A stretch of 64,000 bases of DNA from Teratosphaeria epicoccoides (Eukaryota > Ascomycota > Dothideomycetes > Mycosphaerellales > Teratosphaeriaceae): contig JADDMT010000075.1 of NCBI GenBank assembly GCA_021401465.1, positions 1 to 64,000 on the forward strand, given 5' to 3'. Positions 1 through 9,332 of the stretch are shown piece after piece. The notes below the pieces were generated by a model that made no database searches, had not been told where the DNA came from, and worked only from the letters and a program-made list of their open reading frames with translations. Each line of letters begins with the position of its first letter. Positions within the stretch are counted from its first letter, which is position 1. A program made the position numbers and the translations under genes.

Positions 1-126
1 AACCCTAACCCTAACCCTAACCCTAACCCTAACCCTAACCCTAACCCTAACCCTAACCCTAACCCTAACCCTAACCCTAACCCTAACCCTAACCCTAACC
101 CTAACCCTAACCCTAACCCTAACCCT
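1..126. repeat. Telomere repeat array, (CCCTAA)n
   Basis: Twenty-one uninterrupted copies of the hexamer AACCCT start at base 1. The C-rich strand reads 5'->3' into the chromosome, which is the correct orientation for a left chromosome end, with the G-rich TTAGGG strand running outward. The array ends at AACCCTAGAG. This fixes the window as a true chromosome terminus, as in most filamentous fungi. Confidence 0.98.
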
Positions 127-1030
127 AGAGCTTAATAATCTACGTAAGCTTTACGTTAAACAAGGTACTATCTAGTAGGATTACTAACATACCTCTCTAT
201 AGAGCTATGTTAATATGTTAGAGAAGTTACAGTTAGTAATTAATAAGGATGATAAGAAAGAGAAGGTTAATTAAGAAGGAGAGGGCGACTTTATACAGAG
301 TTAGGCCTACCTGTAAAAGCAGAGTAATTACATGAATTTGCGAACATATAAGTAGTAAACATGCTCTAGTATAGTGTTCTCTTTTATAAGAGTATTATTC
401 TAATAGCACGAGCTTACTATAATAAACATCTTAACTAGTTAGTAGATTAGAAGATAGTAGGAGTATACTAAATACCCTAGTATATACCTAAGTAGAGTTT
501 TAAAATATAATAGGTAGCTACATACTAGCTATACTAAGTTAGTAGGAGTTAGAGTTAGGCAGGACCCTAACTCTGACCTCTCTGACTTAGGTTAGGGGTT
601 AAGGGATATATTACCCTAGCTAGGAAGAGAAGAGTTTTTACCTTCTCTTTAAAATCTATTAACTACGTTTGTCATATATCTAATACCTGACATAATATAT
701 TCATTCTATAGCTACTTCCTATACGTAAATCTATTGCCTGTATTAGGGATTAATTTAACATACACTATAATAACTTAATTAAGATACCTACCTAATTAAG
801 TAGTAAATAAGGCCGCTATAACCTTATAGTGGCCTTATTTACTTAATAAGCTCTAACTAAGGTTTAGCACTAGTTATTACGTAATTAAGTACCCTTAGTA
901 GCTAGCAAATCGCTTAGATTAAGGGTACGGAAAACCTTAACTCTATGAATAGATACATTCTCGCTAATAACCTAACCTTCGAGATGTGCTTAGGAGACAA
1001 TGTCATCTAGTACGTTAATGGCTAGGGCTA
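127..1030. other. Degenerate AT-rich subtelomere, no supported gene
   Basis: This stretch is rich in TA dinucleotides and TAG/TAA in every frame, as expected for RIP-decayed repeat DNA, but it does not match either retrotransposon family further right. A few telomere-like words (CCCTAA, TTAGGG-like) are scattered near 545-620. No coding frame, RNA gene or LTR end could be recognised. It may be the remnant of a subtelomeric repeat, but nothing in it identifies one. Confidence 0.6.
802..843. repeat. Inverted repeat (hairpin), 20-bp arms, 2-bp loop
   Basis: The arm at 802-821 and its reverse complement at 824-843 differ at one position, which would be a G:T pair in RNA or a single C-to-T change in DNA; the loop is CC. 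The core is GGCCGCTATAA/TTATAGTGGCC. Such a near-perfect hairpin in decayed DNA is unlikely to be chance. It could be the tip of a foldback element or a recombination scar. No protein-coding context is present. Confidence 0.7.
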
Positions 1031-1040
1031 AGCGAGCCAT

Positions 1041-1256
1041 GTGTTCTACATGCATGGGAATAGGTTTGTATACAAGACAAATAATAGGTATGCGACTAGT
1101 CTTAATGATAGAGAGGGCAAGACGCTTATCATGAACGCGACGGGTGCGGGCATGTGGCAGGTAATTTGTCATGTCGATAATCATCAGACGAACGGGATAG
1201 TGAGTAATTATCGTGTTTATGGGGAAGGTGCTTGTCCGTTACAGGCATTAGGTTAA
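1041..1256 (+). pseudogene. Possible gene relic, unknown product
   Basis: An open frame of about 71 codons ends at TAA 1254-1256 with balanced codon use, right where the AT-rich subtelomere gives way to normal DNA. In-frame ATGs lie inside it (for example at 1050), but the same frame upstream has TAG/TAA codons of the kind RIP makes, which suggests an older gene whose 5' part decayed. The residues include short hydrophobic and aromatic stretches and two cysteines, but no motif I recognise. It could also be chance. Confidence 0.25.
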
Positions 1257-2755
1257 GGGGGCAGGATAGATGGGGAGGAGGAGGGGGGAGTGCATGATGT
1301 ATAATTCGGTCATCTAGTCATCTGCATTGCTCGGCGATGCGCTGATAGCGTGACTGAGCAGCAAGCTGATGGCGCTGGCTGCGTCTCCTACGGTCAAGCC
1401 CCTTAACGCCCGTAATCTCCCAAATCAAGTCTTCGCTCCGGACCTGCCTATGTACCAGTAGTGCTGTCCAGATTATGGATTGAACATCCGTGGTGGGTTC
1501 CGCAGCAGAGGGTCGTTGTGAGCATGGTGGTGCAGTCACGGATTGGCAAATTCGCAATTGTCTCTTTTGCAATGATTCGAGAGACCGTGTGGTCCAGTGT
1601 GGAGCCCGTGGAGCCTCAGGTGATGGCGGGAATACGAGGCTTCGTTCAGGTGACCGGTACTGATTGATATTTGAGAGTGTCGGTATTGGGGCAAGTTCCG
1701 GGTTGTCGTTGCTGATACCAGGTCCGACAATGATCCGTCGTGCGGTGGCCGACCAAGTGTTCAGTGTTAGCGAGTTCACACGATCCATCCGACCTATGGC
1801 GGCCTACGCGTCGGGTTGAGGAGCAAATGTGTAAGACTCTATTGCAGAATTGTCAATGGGTTCGCTTGAAATAGTGTAGCTGAGGTCAATTTTGCAAAGA
1901 TTCTACAATGGCGTCACGCGTGCGTGTGTGAAGGGAACAGTCTCCAGTCTGCCTCCCGCCGATCACGCGACCACAGCATTATCCCAGCTGTGGCATCTGC
2001 CAGCTACAATCTTTGAGCTCTGTGACTGCGTTCGCGAGCAAATCGTCAATCGGTCCAACTTGCATGACTCGCCACATTCATGACGCGGCAGCGCGCGCTT
2101 GGCGTTAGAAGCCAGTGTATCAAAGCCAGGCTTGTCCACTTGAGCGACATGGTATGTATATCGCACCGAGTGTCATTGTGGTCGGCCAGACATAGCACAG
2201 ACTGCCTGGACCCGCCAGTCATCACACCCGTGCTACCTCAGCCTGCCACAGTTAGTCGCACCGTAGTGAACATCATGCTCTCACGCAGCCAACCTCAAGC
2301 AAGAGTCCGTGTGAGCGGCGGCGAAGGTCTCAGCAGCGATGTGACTCTTTGCGGATGCGGCAATGGATGCTGCATGAGCCATGATTCACACTGGATCGTA
2401 CTTGTGACAGACACACTTGTCCTCTAGGGTCGTCGCACTTTGCTCACGCGAGTGTATCCGAGGAGACTGGCCATCGACGTGTGCCGATACACTCTCATTG
2501 CTTGGGGATCGCTGTGGCGAGTGTGAAGTACTCGAGGTAAGGTGTGGCCGCACAGATGAAGCCATCGAGACTCGCCTTTGTCGAGTGTTCTCCTTGGCTA
2601 TGCTTTGATCGCGATGAGAATGCCGTCAGATCCGAGCCTTGAGAGAGCGGCTCTACGCACAATCTGTTAGTACATATACTGGTCATTCTCGTATATCGAG
2701 CTCTTCTGTGCTGAGGATATCTCTGCTTTTTCCTGCTTGATGAAATTATTCCGGA
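1257..2755. other. Intergenic, no supported gene
   Basis: Base composition here is normal, unlike the flanking subtelomere, but no frame longer than about 156 codons exists and none shows a recognisable domain or a consistent splice pattern. The longest (1318-1788, minus) is rich in arginine and serine and looks like a chance frame. The last few hundred bases should hold the promoter of the transporter at 2756; no clear TATA box was found. Confidence 0.5.
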
Positions 2756-3811
2756 ATGGATCCAAAAGACCAGAGTTACCGGCCGCCAACGCCGCCAGCA
2801 CACAGAGGAGCGCAAGATATCGAAGTCACTTGGGACACCAGGTACAAAGTCGACGAAGCAATTCCCATCCCGAGGCATATTTTCGAGAAGGTCTACCTCA
2901 ATCCGCCGGTGGACGTCAAGGGTGACTTTCGCAATATTTTGGTAAGGTCTTCCAACCCACATGTCGCTTCACACACTGACGGCTCGTTCCCTAGGCCAAT
3001 CCGACACCTCTAGGACTGGTTGGATTCTTGACCACGGCTTTGCCACTCAGCTTCCAACTCATGGACATTGGCGGTGCTGGAGGAGATGGCGGGACTGCAG
3101 CTACCATGGGATTCACTGTATTCTTCGGAGGCGTACTCCAGCTGATTGCTTCGGTAATGGAGTGGTTCTTGGGAAACACGTTTTCTTTTCTCGTCTTTGG
3201 GACTTTCGGTGCGGGACTGCTGTCCCTTGCTGCACCGAACATGCCAGCTTTTAATCTGCAGAACTATGTGGCGACTCATGCAGTGACACCAATGACGTTG
3301 ACCGCAACGGAGCAAGCGGCGATCGAAAGGGAGTATCACTCGAGCATGGGTATGCTGCCTTTTCTGCGCTGAGTTTTGTGCTTTCCATGCCTCGACTGAC
3401 AACAGTCGCAGCATTCGGCATCTTGACATTCGGTCTCTTGACGACAACGTATAGCTTCTGCGCCCTGCGCACCAACATCATTTTCGTTGCCGTATTCTTC
3501 CTGGCAACGACCGCTGTATTCACTCTAGCCGGCTCATACTGGGCAATCGCAGAGGGCAGCATGCTGGCTGCTGCGAGAATGCAAAAGGTGACCTGGCACC
3601 CCGTTTCTATGGACTATCATACTGACGAAGCGCGTAGGCTGTTGGCGCTATGCTCTTAGTATGTTGCGTGGCCGGCTGGTACCTGCTTGTGGCCGCTCTC
3701 CTCGAAGTTTTGGAATTCGGCTATGCACTCCCAGTTGGTGACCTGTCCGAGAAGCTCGGCAAGAAATGGGGCAGGCCACCGACATACAAAGACCGATCAA
3801 AGTCGGTGTGA
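2756..3811 (+). CDS. Acetate/ammonium transporter-like membrane protein (GPR1/FUN34/YaaH, Ato family)
   Basis: Four exons, 2756-2941, 2995-3349, 3406-3587 and 3638-3811, give 298 residues. The introns are 53, 56 and 50 bp, all GT-AG, and each junction keeps the frame. Residues 1-62 are a polar cytosolic tail. Splicing intron 1 creates NPTPLGL at 64-70, the family signature NPxPLGL at the start of the first membrane segment. About six hydrophobic segments follow, and the last exon reads GWYLL...LPVGDLS, also typical of the family. Fungal Ato/Ady2 proteins move acetate or other short carboxylates at the plasma membrane. Length fits the family (about 280-300). The start ATG lies just upstream of a proline-rich tail and no better one was seen. 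Substrate is inferred from family only. Confidence 0.9.
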
Positions 3812-4402
3812 GGCCGGTTAATTTCTAATTTTAGATTATCTACCACGCCTGACCTGATCCTCGCGTGGTTCCACTGCTCAGAGCTCTATAAACGACGACG
3901 ATGCTTAGAGTGATGATCTATCTGGTGATTGTCAGCTGATACGCACTGTTGGGCCTCGACCCGACCTTCAGCCGACGTATCCATGTCTGACGTCATTGCG
4001 GCTAGACCGCGCTTTCTCGCCAAGCTTTTGTCCAGCACTCATCATCACTCACAAACGCCATCACCGCTTGCAAAATGTCCCGAACAGCGATTCTGGGGAA
4101 TGGGTGAGAGCAAAAGGAGAGGTATCAGCTAGGTATTCTTTCAGCAGGACACTTCTCCAACTGGCCACGTGCTCGATGCTGGGACTGGCTTACGCGGTGC
4201 TAGTAGACCGTACAATACTAGTGACATCCCCGAACTCTCTTCACGCTGCCACGCTGATCTCAATGAATGCCTCGGTTGCGTTTCGTGCGTGCTCCTCGTA
4301 GGCGCCTCCACTCAGCAGACGCAATCAGAGTGCAACTCTGGATGTCCGCCCCGATTGACATCCAGATGTCTATCGCCCTGCAACACATCTAGCACAGCAA
4401 GG
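3812..4402 (+). promoter_or_regulatory. Intergenic region, probable promoter of the acyltransferase gene
   Basis: No supported gene. A TATAAA word lies at 3887-3892, about 510 bases before the chosen start at 4403, so it would imply a long leader or a spliced 5' UTR. The acyltransferase frame stays open back to an ATG at 4169, but the added 78 residues are cysteine-rich and low in family similarity, so this part is treated as leader. Confidence 0.3.
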
Positions 4403-6091
4403 ATGGCGGTGCCGTGCAACGATCGCCCACCGGGCCCCTCGTCTTCAAGCGACGCCGAGTATGAGTTGGACGAGTACGTAGAGAAAGACCTGGCAACCAC
4501 GCAATTGCTCCACGCACATGTACCCAGTAGAGCAGCGGCTCATGATCCCCTCCCCACCCAGCGCGCAAACACCGCATACCTCGACGGTCTGCGTGGACTC
4601 GCCGCCCTCTTCGTATTCATCCACCATTACATCTTCGCCTTCACCCGCGATCACGTCCACGGCTTTGGCGAAGATGGCCACTGGCACTGGGTCTCGCTCC
4701 CATTCATTCGGATCTTGTGGAACGGGGGTGACGCCGGCGTCGCCGTCTTCTTCATCCTCTCGGGATACGTACTCAGCGTCGGCTATCTGCGCAAGCTGAA
4801 AGCAGAGCAGACCAGAGATGTCCGCCGAGGCCTCCTCAGCGCGCTCATCCGCCGGCCCATCCGGCTCTATTTCCCACCATTAGCCGTGTCGCTCCTGGTC
4901 GTATTACTGTCGCAGTTTCCAGGACTCCTTCTAGGCGCTGACCCCAAACCTCGCCTTTTCGCTCAACTGCGCCTTTGGATATGGGATACTTACAATTACT
5001 TCTCGATTTTCCAAAATACTTCGACTGGTCTTCTGGGAGGCTATCTCTACGATGGCGTGGTATGGACCTTGCCAATCGAGCTGAAAGGAAGTTTACTGGT
5101 CTACGCGATCCTGGCAGTGCTCTCACTAGGCATGACAGGAGTCGATCATAAAGTGCCTCTTATGATGGCAGTCTTCATTTTCGCATCGGGCGCTATTATG
5201 CTGCAGTTGGGCTGGAAGTGGAGCATGGCAGAATTCCTGCTCGGCATCGTGATTGCCATCATGGACGTGTGGCCAATCGAGTCGCAGATCACACGAAAAA
5301 GCACAGATCTTGAACGTCTGTGCGAGGCTCTCGCAGGGTTCTCGAGGATTCTACAGAAAGTATCGAGGGCAGCTGGCATTGGCGCGCAGAGACACGTCCG
5401 TCGCAGTATTCATGTTGTAGCGCGAACCATACCGTCTTCTGTGCTCGACCGCCTGGCATGCCCGTTCGAGCAATCACGATTTGCCATCCAACGTGAATAT
5501 TCAAACAGACCGATCGCGAATGTCTGCTTCTTCATTGGCTGGTACTTGCTTACCCAACCTGTGTCTGCAGGCCAGCTCAACATATCTCTGTACACGCCGG
5601 GTTGGGGCTGGCTGACACGAGCGATACCGAAAGCATACTCTTTCGAATACTGGCGGTACTGGAATGCTTGGGGCGCCTTCCTTGTCGTTTGGAGTATCCT
5701 GCGTCTTCCATGGCTACAGCGATTCTTCTTAACGCGTCAACTTCAATATCTCGGCCATATCAGCTACATGCTCTACCTTGTCCATTGGCCATACTTTCGC
5801 CTACTGCCCGGGCGCCTTGTGAGTCTGTTTGGCGGGGGCCCCAGCGACACTATCGTTGACAGCTTCTGGGACAGAACACTGGCGTTTCCAGACATCGGGC
5901 CTCCAGGCCTTAGCTCGAGGTTCATTCTGTGCATGACAATTACACTTCCTTCGGCAATAGTCCTCTCCCATGCCGCGGTTGACGTGATCGATAAGCCCAG
6001 CATCGAACTTGGGCGGCGGTTGACTGAGTATATGGGGTTGGATCGAAGAAGAGAGGAGGAACGCCATGAAATGGGCTGTCTGCCGGTGTAG
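4403..6091 (+). CDS. Acyltransferase family 3 (multi-pass O-acyltransferase)
   Basis: A single exon of 562 codons. Numbering from the ATG at 4403, residues 1-55 are a polar, acidic tail, then YLDGLRGLAAL (59-69), the classic opening of acyltransferase-3 proteins with conserved Arg64. A histidine pair follows at 74-75 in the first membrane segment, and FFILSGY at 116-122. About ten hydrophobic segments run to the C-terminus, including the pattern LQYLGHISYMLYLVHW near the end, also typical. These enzymes transfer acyl groups, often acetyl, to sugars or small molecules across a membrane. An in-frame ATG at 4169 would add 78 residues; I prefer 4403 because the domain needs nothing upstream. It converges with the GT90 gene, 215 bp away. 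Acceptor unknown. Confidence 0.85.
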   Translation: MAVPCNDRPPGPSSSSDAEYELDEYVEKDLATTQLLHAHVPSRAAAHDPLPTQRANTAYLDGLRGLAALFVFIHHYIFAFTRDHVHGFGEDGHWHWVSLPFIRILWNGGDAGVAVFFILSGYVLSVGYLRKLKAEQTRDVRRGLLSALIRRPIRLYFPPLAVSLLVVLLSQFPGLLLGADPKPRLFAQLRLWIWDTYNYFSIFQNTSTGLLGGYLYDGVVWTLPIELKGSLLVYAILAVLSLGMTGVDHKVPLMMAVFIFASGAIMLQLGWKWSMAEFLLGIVIAIMDVWPIESQITRKSTDLERLCEALAGFSRILQKVSRAAGIGAQRHVRRSIHVVARTIPSSVLDRLACPFEQSRFAIQREYSNRPIANVCFFIGWYLLTQPVSAGQLNISLYTPGWGWLTRAIPKAYSFEYWRYWNAWGAFLVVWSILRLPWLQRFFLTRQLQYLGHISYMLYLVHWPYFRLLPGRLVSLFGGGPSDTIVDSFWDRTLAFPDIGPPGLSSRFILCMTITLPSAIVLSHAAVDVIDKPSIELGRRLTEYMGLDRRREEERHEMGCLPV

Positions 6092-6306
6092 CTTCAATAG
6101 CCTGCCTGATCGAGTCATACAGGCGCTATACAGACCTTGGTCTTGGGCAATCACCCGATAAGTACGTTTCTCAGTGCTCGTCTTGGCCCTCCGCAGCAGG
6201 TGTTGTGGAATCAGGGATGCGGGGGCTGCTCAACAAGAGGAGTGAAGAACGTCAAAAGCCTCGTTGTAGCAATATAACAACACACCCTTTCCCACCTTCC
6301 TGCCGC

Positions 6307-7566
6307 TCACTCCCCCGCTTCGAAGTTCCCGTCTGTGCGATTGAACATGTATTGCTCAAAAGACAAACCCCGAAGCTTGCGAGCCTCGCCAAGTCCGGCT
6401 GGAAGGTACGGGTCCGGCTGAAAAGACACTGTGCTGTATCCCTGTATCAATTTCCGAATGTAACAAGACCGCGCCGCTGTCGTGAGGTATTTCTTCCTAA
6501 ACGTGTTCAGCGAGTTGGCAATCACCTTCTCGGCCTCCTGCGGATGATTGAGATAGTGCTCCACCGTCGCCTCAAGATCCGTCCAATTTCTGTGCACACG
6601 AGCGTAATTCTGATTTGGTCCATCAGCTTCAAGAAGGTGAGTGTAGAACACCGCCCAGTTCAGCTTGTGGACAATAGGCAGCGACTTGCAGTTCAACATG
6701 AACTCCAGCCGGCCAGAATACGACAGGCCCTCAGTGTGGGCGGTGAAGGCGTATTTGCACATATCCTCGATCTTCATTCTTCTTCGCTCTTTATCTTCCT
6801 TATCATCCACTTCCACGCTCATAACGTCGGCCCAAATCTTGCCTTCCGTAGCACTGATCAAGCCTCCACGCAAAGCATGGTCGCCCCACGCGCTGCCTCG
6901 CCAAACCACTTTCGGTATCTTTTCGTTAAATGCAACGTCGAACTCCATCATCATCCTCCTCGTGTCGCGGTAAGAAGATTCTCCATCGAAGAAGAAATCG
7001 TAGCTGGGTATCAGCCAGAAACGATCGTGAACAAAGTTTGTGAGATCTCGCCCAACGCTCCAGACAGTGGTATCGCTACTTGAGTCCATGTGAATGGCAT
7101 CTGGCAAGCTGATGGTCGCCTCTATGGTCGGCATGTTCTCTCCGCCAGCTATCGCACTGTCCAGCGCTCGCTGTATTAGAGATAAGATGCCGAACGTGTG
7201 TGTAGCGTACTGCGTGTCTTGCGCCACATGGCTGTTGACGATTCGCAATTCGCCATCGTGTATAAGTATGCGCACCGTTCCTTCTTTGTCTCCAGCCCAT
7301 GTTGTACTGATGTCGTTAGAAATAATTGTGTGTTTCCGGTCCTTCCAGAAGGTGACAGCCCTGTCGACCTCATAATAAAGCTTCGGGAATTGCTTGGTAC
7401 ATTGAGCTGCGCTCAAGCCATCTATGGATTCATCGTTCAGACCAAATAGGAACCCCTCTGAAGGCGCAGATGTGGTTCCCGTGAAGACACTGAGCGTGAC
7501 ATAGAGGAGGTTCAAAACGAGTATCGCGCCGACAATGCTACAGTAACCTCTCAAGACACCGATCAT
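6307..7566 (-). CDS. Glycosyltransferase family 90 (CAP10-like), type II membrane protein
   Basis: A single exon of 419 codons on the minus strand. Residues 7-29 form a hydrophobic signal anchor, giving the type II Golgi topology usual for fungal GT90 enzymes. The catalytic region shows the CAP10 blocks: KVVWRGSAWGD near 219-229, then TEGLSYSGRLEFMLNC at 278-293, and a C-terminal segment with repeated acidic and aromatic residues (YARVHRNWTDLEATVEHYL). Known members include Cryptococcus Cap10 and xylosyltransferase Cxt1, and animal POGLUT; they use nucleotide sugars. At 419 residues it is shorter than many fungal GT90 proteins (500-900) but the domain looks complete. The sugar donor cannot be told from sequence. 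It sits tail to tail with an acyltransferase, which may act on the same glycan. Confidence 0.88.
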   Translation of the reverse strand: MIGVLRGYCSIVGAILVLNLLYVTLSVFTGTTSAPSEGFLFGLNDESIDGLSAAQCTKQFPKLYYEVDRAVTFWKDRKHTIISNDISTTWAGDKEGTVRILIHDGELRIVNSHVAQDTQYATHTFGILSLIQRALDSAIAGGENMPTIEATISLPDAIHMDSSSDTTVWSVGRDLTNFVHDRFWLIPSYDFFFDGESSYRDTRRMMMEFDVAFNEKIPKVVWRGSAWGDHALRGGLISATEGKIWADVMSVEVDDKEDKERRRMKIEDMCKYAFTAHTEGLSYSGRLEFMLNCKSLPIVHKLNWAVFYTHLLEADGPNQNYARVHRNWTDLEATVEHYLNHPQEAEKVIANSLNTFRKKYLTTAARSCYIRKLIQGYSTVSFQPDPYLPAGLGEARKLRGLSFEQYMFNRTDGNFEAGE

Positions 7567-8454
7567 TGCTGTCTTGAAAGCATCTGCATCTCTATCGGGC
7601 AGGCACGGTGGCTGGCGTGCTACAGCGTTCTGTGCTCAACACGGGCTACCTTTTTGAATCATTAGAGATTGGTTGTTATGCCGAGGTGACAGACACATGC
7701 TTCCAGAAGAGTGGCACGTAATGCGGGCCGTCCTGCAAGACCAGCCTCCAGCAGTTGTTCCATGGCTCCGGAACATGATGGCGCAAAGTTTAAAGCCTGA
7801 TACTTGCAATATTCAGTTTTGGCATACCCACGCGGCTTCATGTTTATCTCGATATCAAATGGAACTCAGTGAAATGCTGGTACGCTCGAGATGCAGTGGG
7901 CCCTACCGTGTCAACATAGACAGACCTGGGCAAATGTTTGCTGTCGATTATCCCTATTATGAGACTATTAGCGCAGCGTAACGCTTCTGACCTGCATCGA
8001 AGTCGTGGCCGTCTAGTTGATGTCTTACAGCCTCGCGAGCCGACCATTCTCAAGCCGTGCTGAGGACTCCCAAGCTCATTCCCGCGATTACAGCCCTGAG
8101 GGCACTCTGCGGGATCCCACCTGATCTCGTGGTGCTGAACAGATGTAACGCCCAAGCTCATGCCCGCGTCGATGCGCCCTTCCCTCTACCCACGCTCATT
8201 GTCGACGACACACGCTCAGTCGCTAACGACTATCACGGGCAGCTACACGCGTCGGTGTATGATGATCATGCTGCTGCACAGGTCACTGGACACAGCTCAG
8301 ACATCCTCTCGCGGCTTTCGTTGCCGTATGTGTGCTCCATTCATCTGACATGGCTTGCTCAACAGTCTGCTCCGTTGCCTTCCTTTCTGCATCCAGCAAA
8401 GGTGATGGTCGGACGCACGCATTGCTTCCGGTGAGCCACCTCGATCAGTCCATC
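7567..8454. other. Intergenic, no supported gene
   Basis: The stretch holds the promoter side of the GT90 gene and the 3' side of SF3A2. A 102-codon plus-strand frame at 7673-7981 and a 125-codon one at 8057-8434 are present, but neither has a recognisable motif, and the second runs toward the SF3A2 gene end. A short repeated word (CCCAAGCTCAT-CCCGCG) occurs near 8068 and 8152. No RNA gene was found. Confidence 0.45.
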
Positions 8455-9174
8455 TCATCTCCCTCGCGGCCCACTCGGGGCCAGGCCCGGCACACCACTG
8501 TACCTCTCCTCCCTCTCCGTCTTGAACATGACCTGACACCAGAACTCGCCCGTGTCCGCATCCCACCATGTCCACGTCTTCTCCTCGCGCTTGTCCACTT
8601 CGCGATTCTGGATCTTGAACCCACACACCTCGTACGGCTCCGCTGCCACCAACAAGTACTGGAACGCCTTGTCCGGCGGGTCCTCCACCTTCTGTTCGTA
8701 CGGGCCCATGAAGCGAATGCGCGGCATCGTGTCGGCGCCGATCTCCGGATACTGCAGCTGGAAGAGCAAGCCCAATTGATGCGTCACGGGATCTCGAATC
8801 TTGGTGATCTTGTATCCGGGCCGCCCAATCTTGACCACGTTGCGTCGGACCTGAATGGCATTTGCGCCGGTGTAGCCTTCCTCCTCCTTCTTCCTTCCCA
8901 ACGCCTGGTCCTTGGCTGCTCGTCGCGCGAGGTTGGTTTGATGCTTCCTGCCTTGAGTGTGTGCCAGGTAGCTGCCGTCGTTTTGGTGGACCGTCAAGCA
9001 AAGACGGCACTCGAAGCTGCCCACGTGGTTCTTGAAGAAGTATGGGTCCTTATCGAGGTCGATCGTCTCCAGCGCCAATTTGCGCAGGCGTTCACGACGA
9101 TCGGCATTGGTGGCAGACTGTGATGCGACACCGCCTCCGCCGAACTTGCTGCCCGCGCGGTTCTGATAGTCCAT
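8455..9174 (-). CDS. Splicing factor 3A subunit 2 (SF3A66 / Prp11)
   Basis: A single exon of 239 codons. It starts MDYQNRAGSKFGGGGVAS, the well-known conserved start of SF3A2 proteins. A matrin/U1-type zinc finger has C56-X2-C59-X12-H72-X5-H78 and the surrounding FECRLC and HTQGRKHQTNLARRAA blocks. The rest matches the family to YEVCGFKIQNREVD and the tryptophan-rich end. It is part of the SF3a complex of U2 snRNP, needed for branch-site recognition in the nucleus. The length fits fungal forms that lack the long proline-rich tail of animals. The start is set by the conserved MDYQNR. It is divergent from the tubulin cofactor E gene, with 158 bp between starts. Codons and composition are normal, with no RIP damage. 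Confidence 0.97.
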   Translation of the reverse strand: MDYQNRAGSKFGGGGVASQSATNADRRERLRKLALETIDLDKDPYFFKNHVGSFECRLCLTVHQNDGSYLAHTQGRKHQTNLARRAAKDQALGRKKEEEGYTGANAIQVRRNVVKIGRPGYKITKIRDPVTHQLGLLFQLQYPEIGADTMPRIRFMGPYEQKVEDPPDKAFQYLLVAAEPYEVCGFKIQNREVDKREEKTWTWWDADTGEFWCQVMFKTEREERYSGVPGLAPSGPRGR

Positions 9175-9281
9175 GTTGAGTGGTGTGCACAGTGTGACGC
9201 TCGGGTCAGTTGCGGCAGTTGCAAAGTTCAGAGGAAGATATTAAAAGTCACGAGTCATGCTGTGCCTGAGCCCTCCAGGCT

Positions 9282-9295
9282 TGAGTCATGACTCA
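9282..9295. promoter_or_regulatory. Perfect 14-bp bZIP-type palindrome TGAGTCATGACTCA
   Basis: TGAGTCA and its reverse complement TGACTCA meet in a perfect palindrome between the divergent SF3A2 and cofactor E genes. TGA(C/G)TCA is the binding word of Gcn4/CpcA and AP-1-like bZIP factors. A related GAGTCA word lies at 9252-9257. The ATG at 9288 sits inside this palindrome, which is a reason to place the cofactor E start at 9333. The function is inferred from the motif alone. Confidence 0.55.
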
Positions 9296-9332
9296 GATCA
9301 ACTCTCCACCCAGACCAGCATTGTGTTTGTGC

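Noticed and set aside
1318..1788. Minus-strand frame of 156 codons as a gene
   Set aside because: No motif, no splice or promoter support, overlapping chance frames on the other strand.
4169..4402. N-terminal extension of the acyltransferase from ATG 4169
   Set aside because: Open frame, but cysteine-rich and without family similarity; the domain is complete from 4403.
6205..7083. Long plus-strand frame of 292 codons
   Set aside because: It is the reverse strand of the GT90 gene, has no domain pattern, and the minus strand gives a clear family match.
8332..9123. Plus-strand frame of 263 codons
   Set aside because: Shadow of SF3A2 on the opposite strand; arginine/leucine-rich with no motif.
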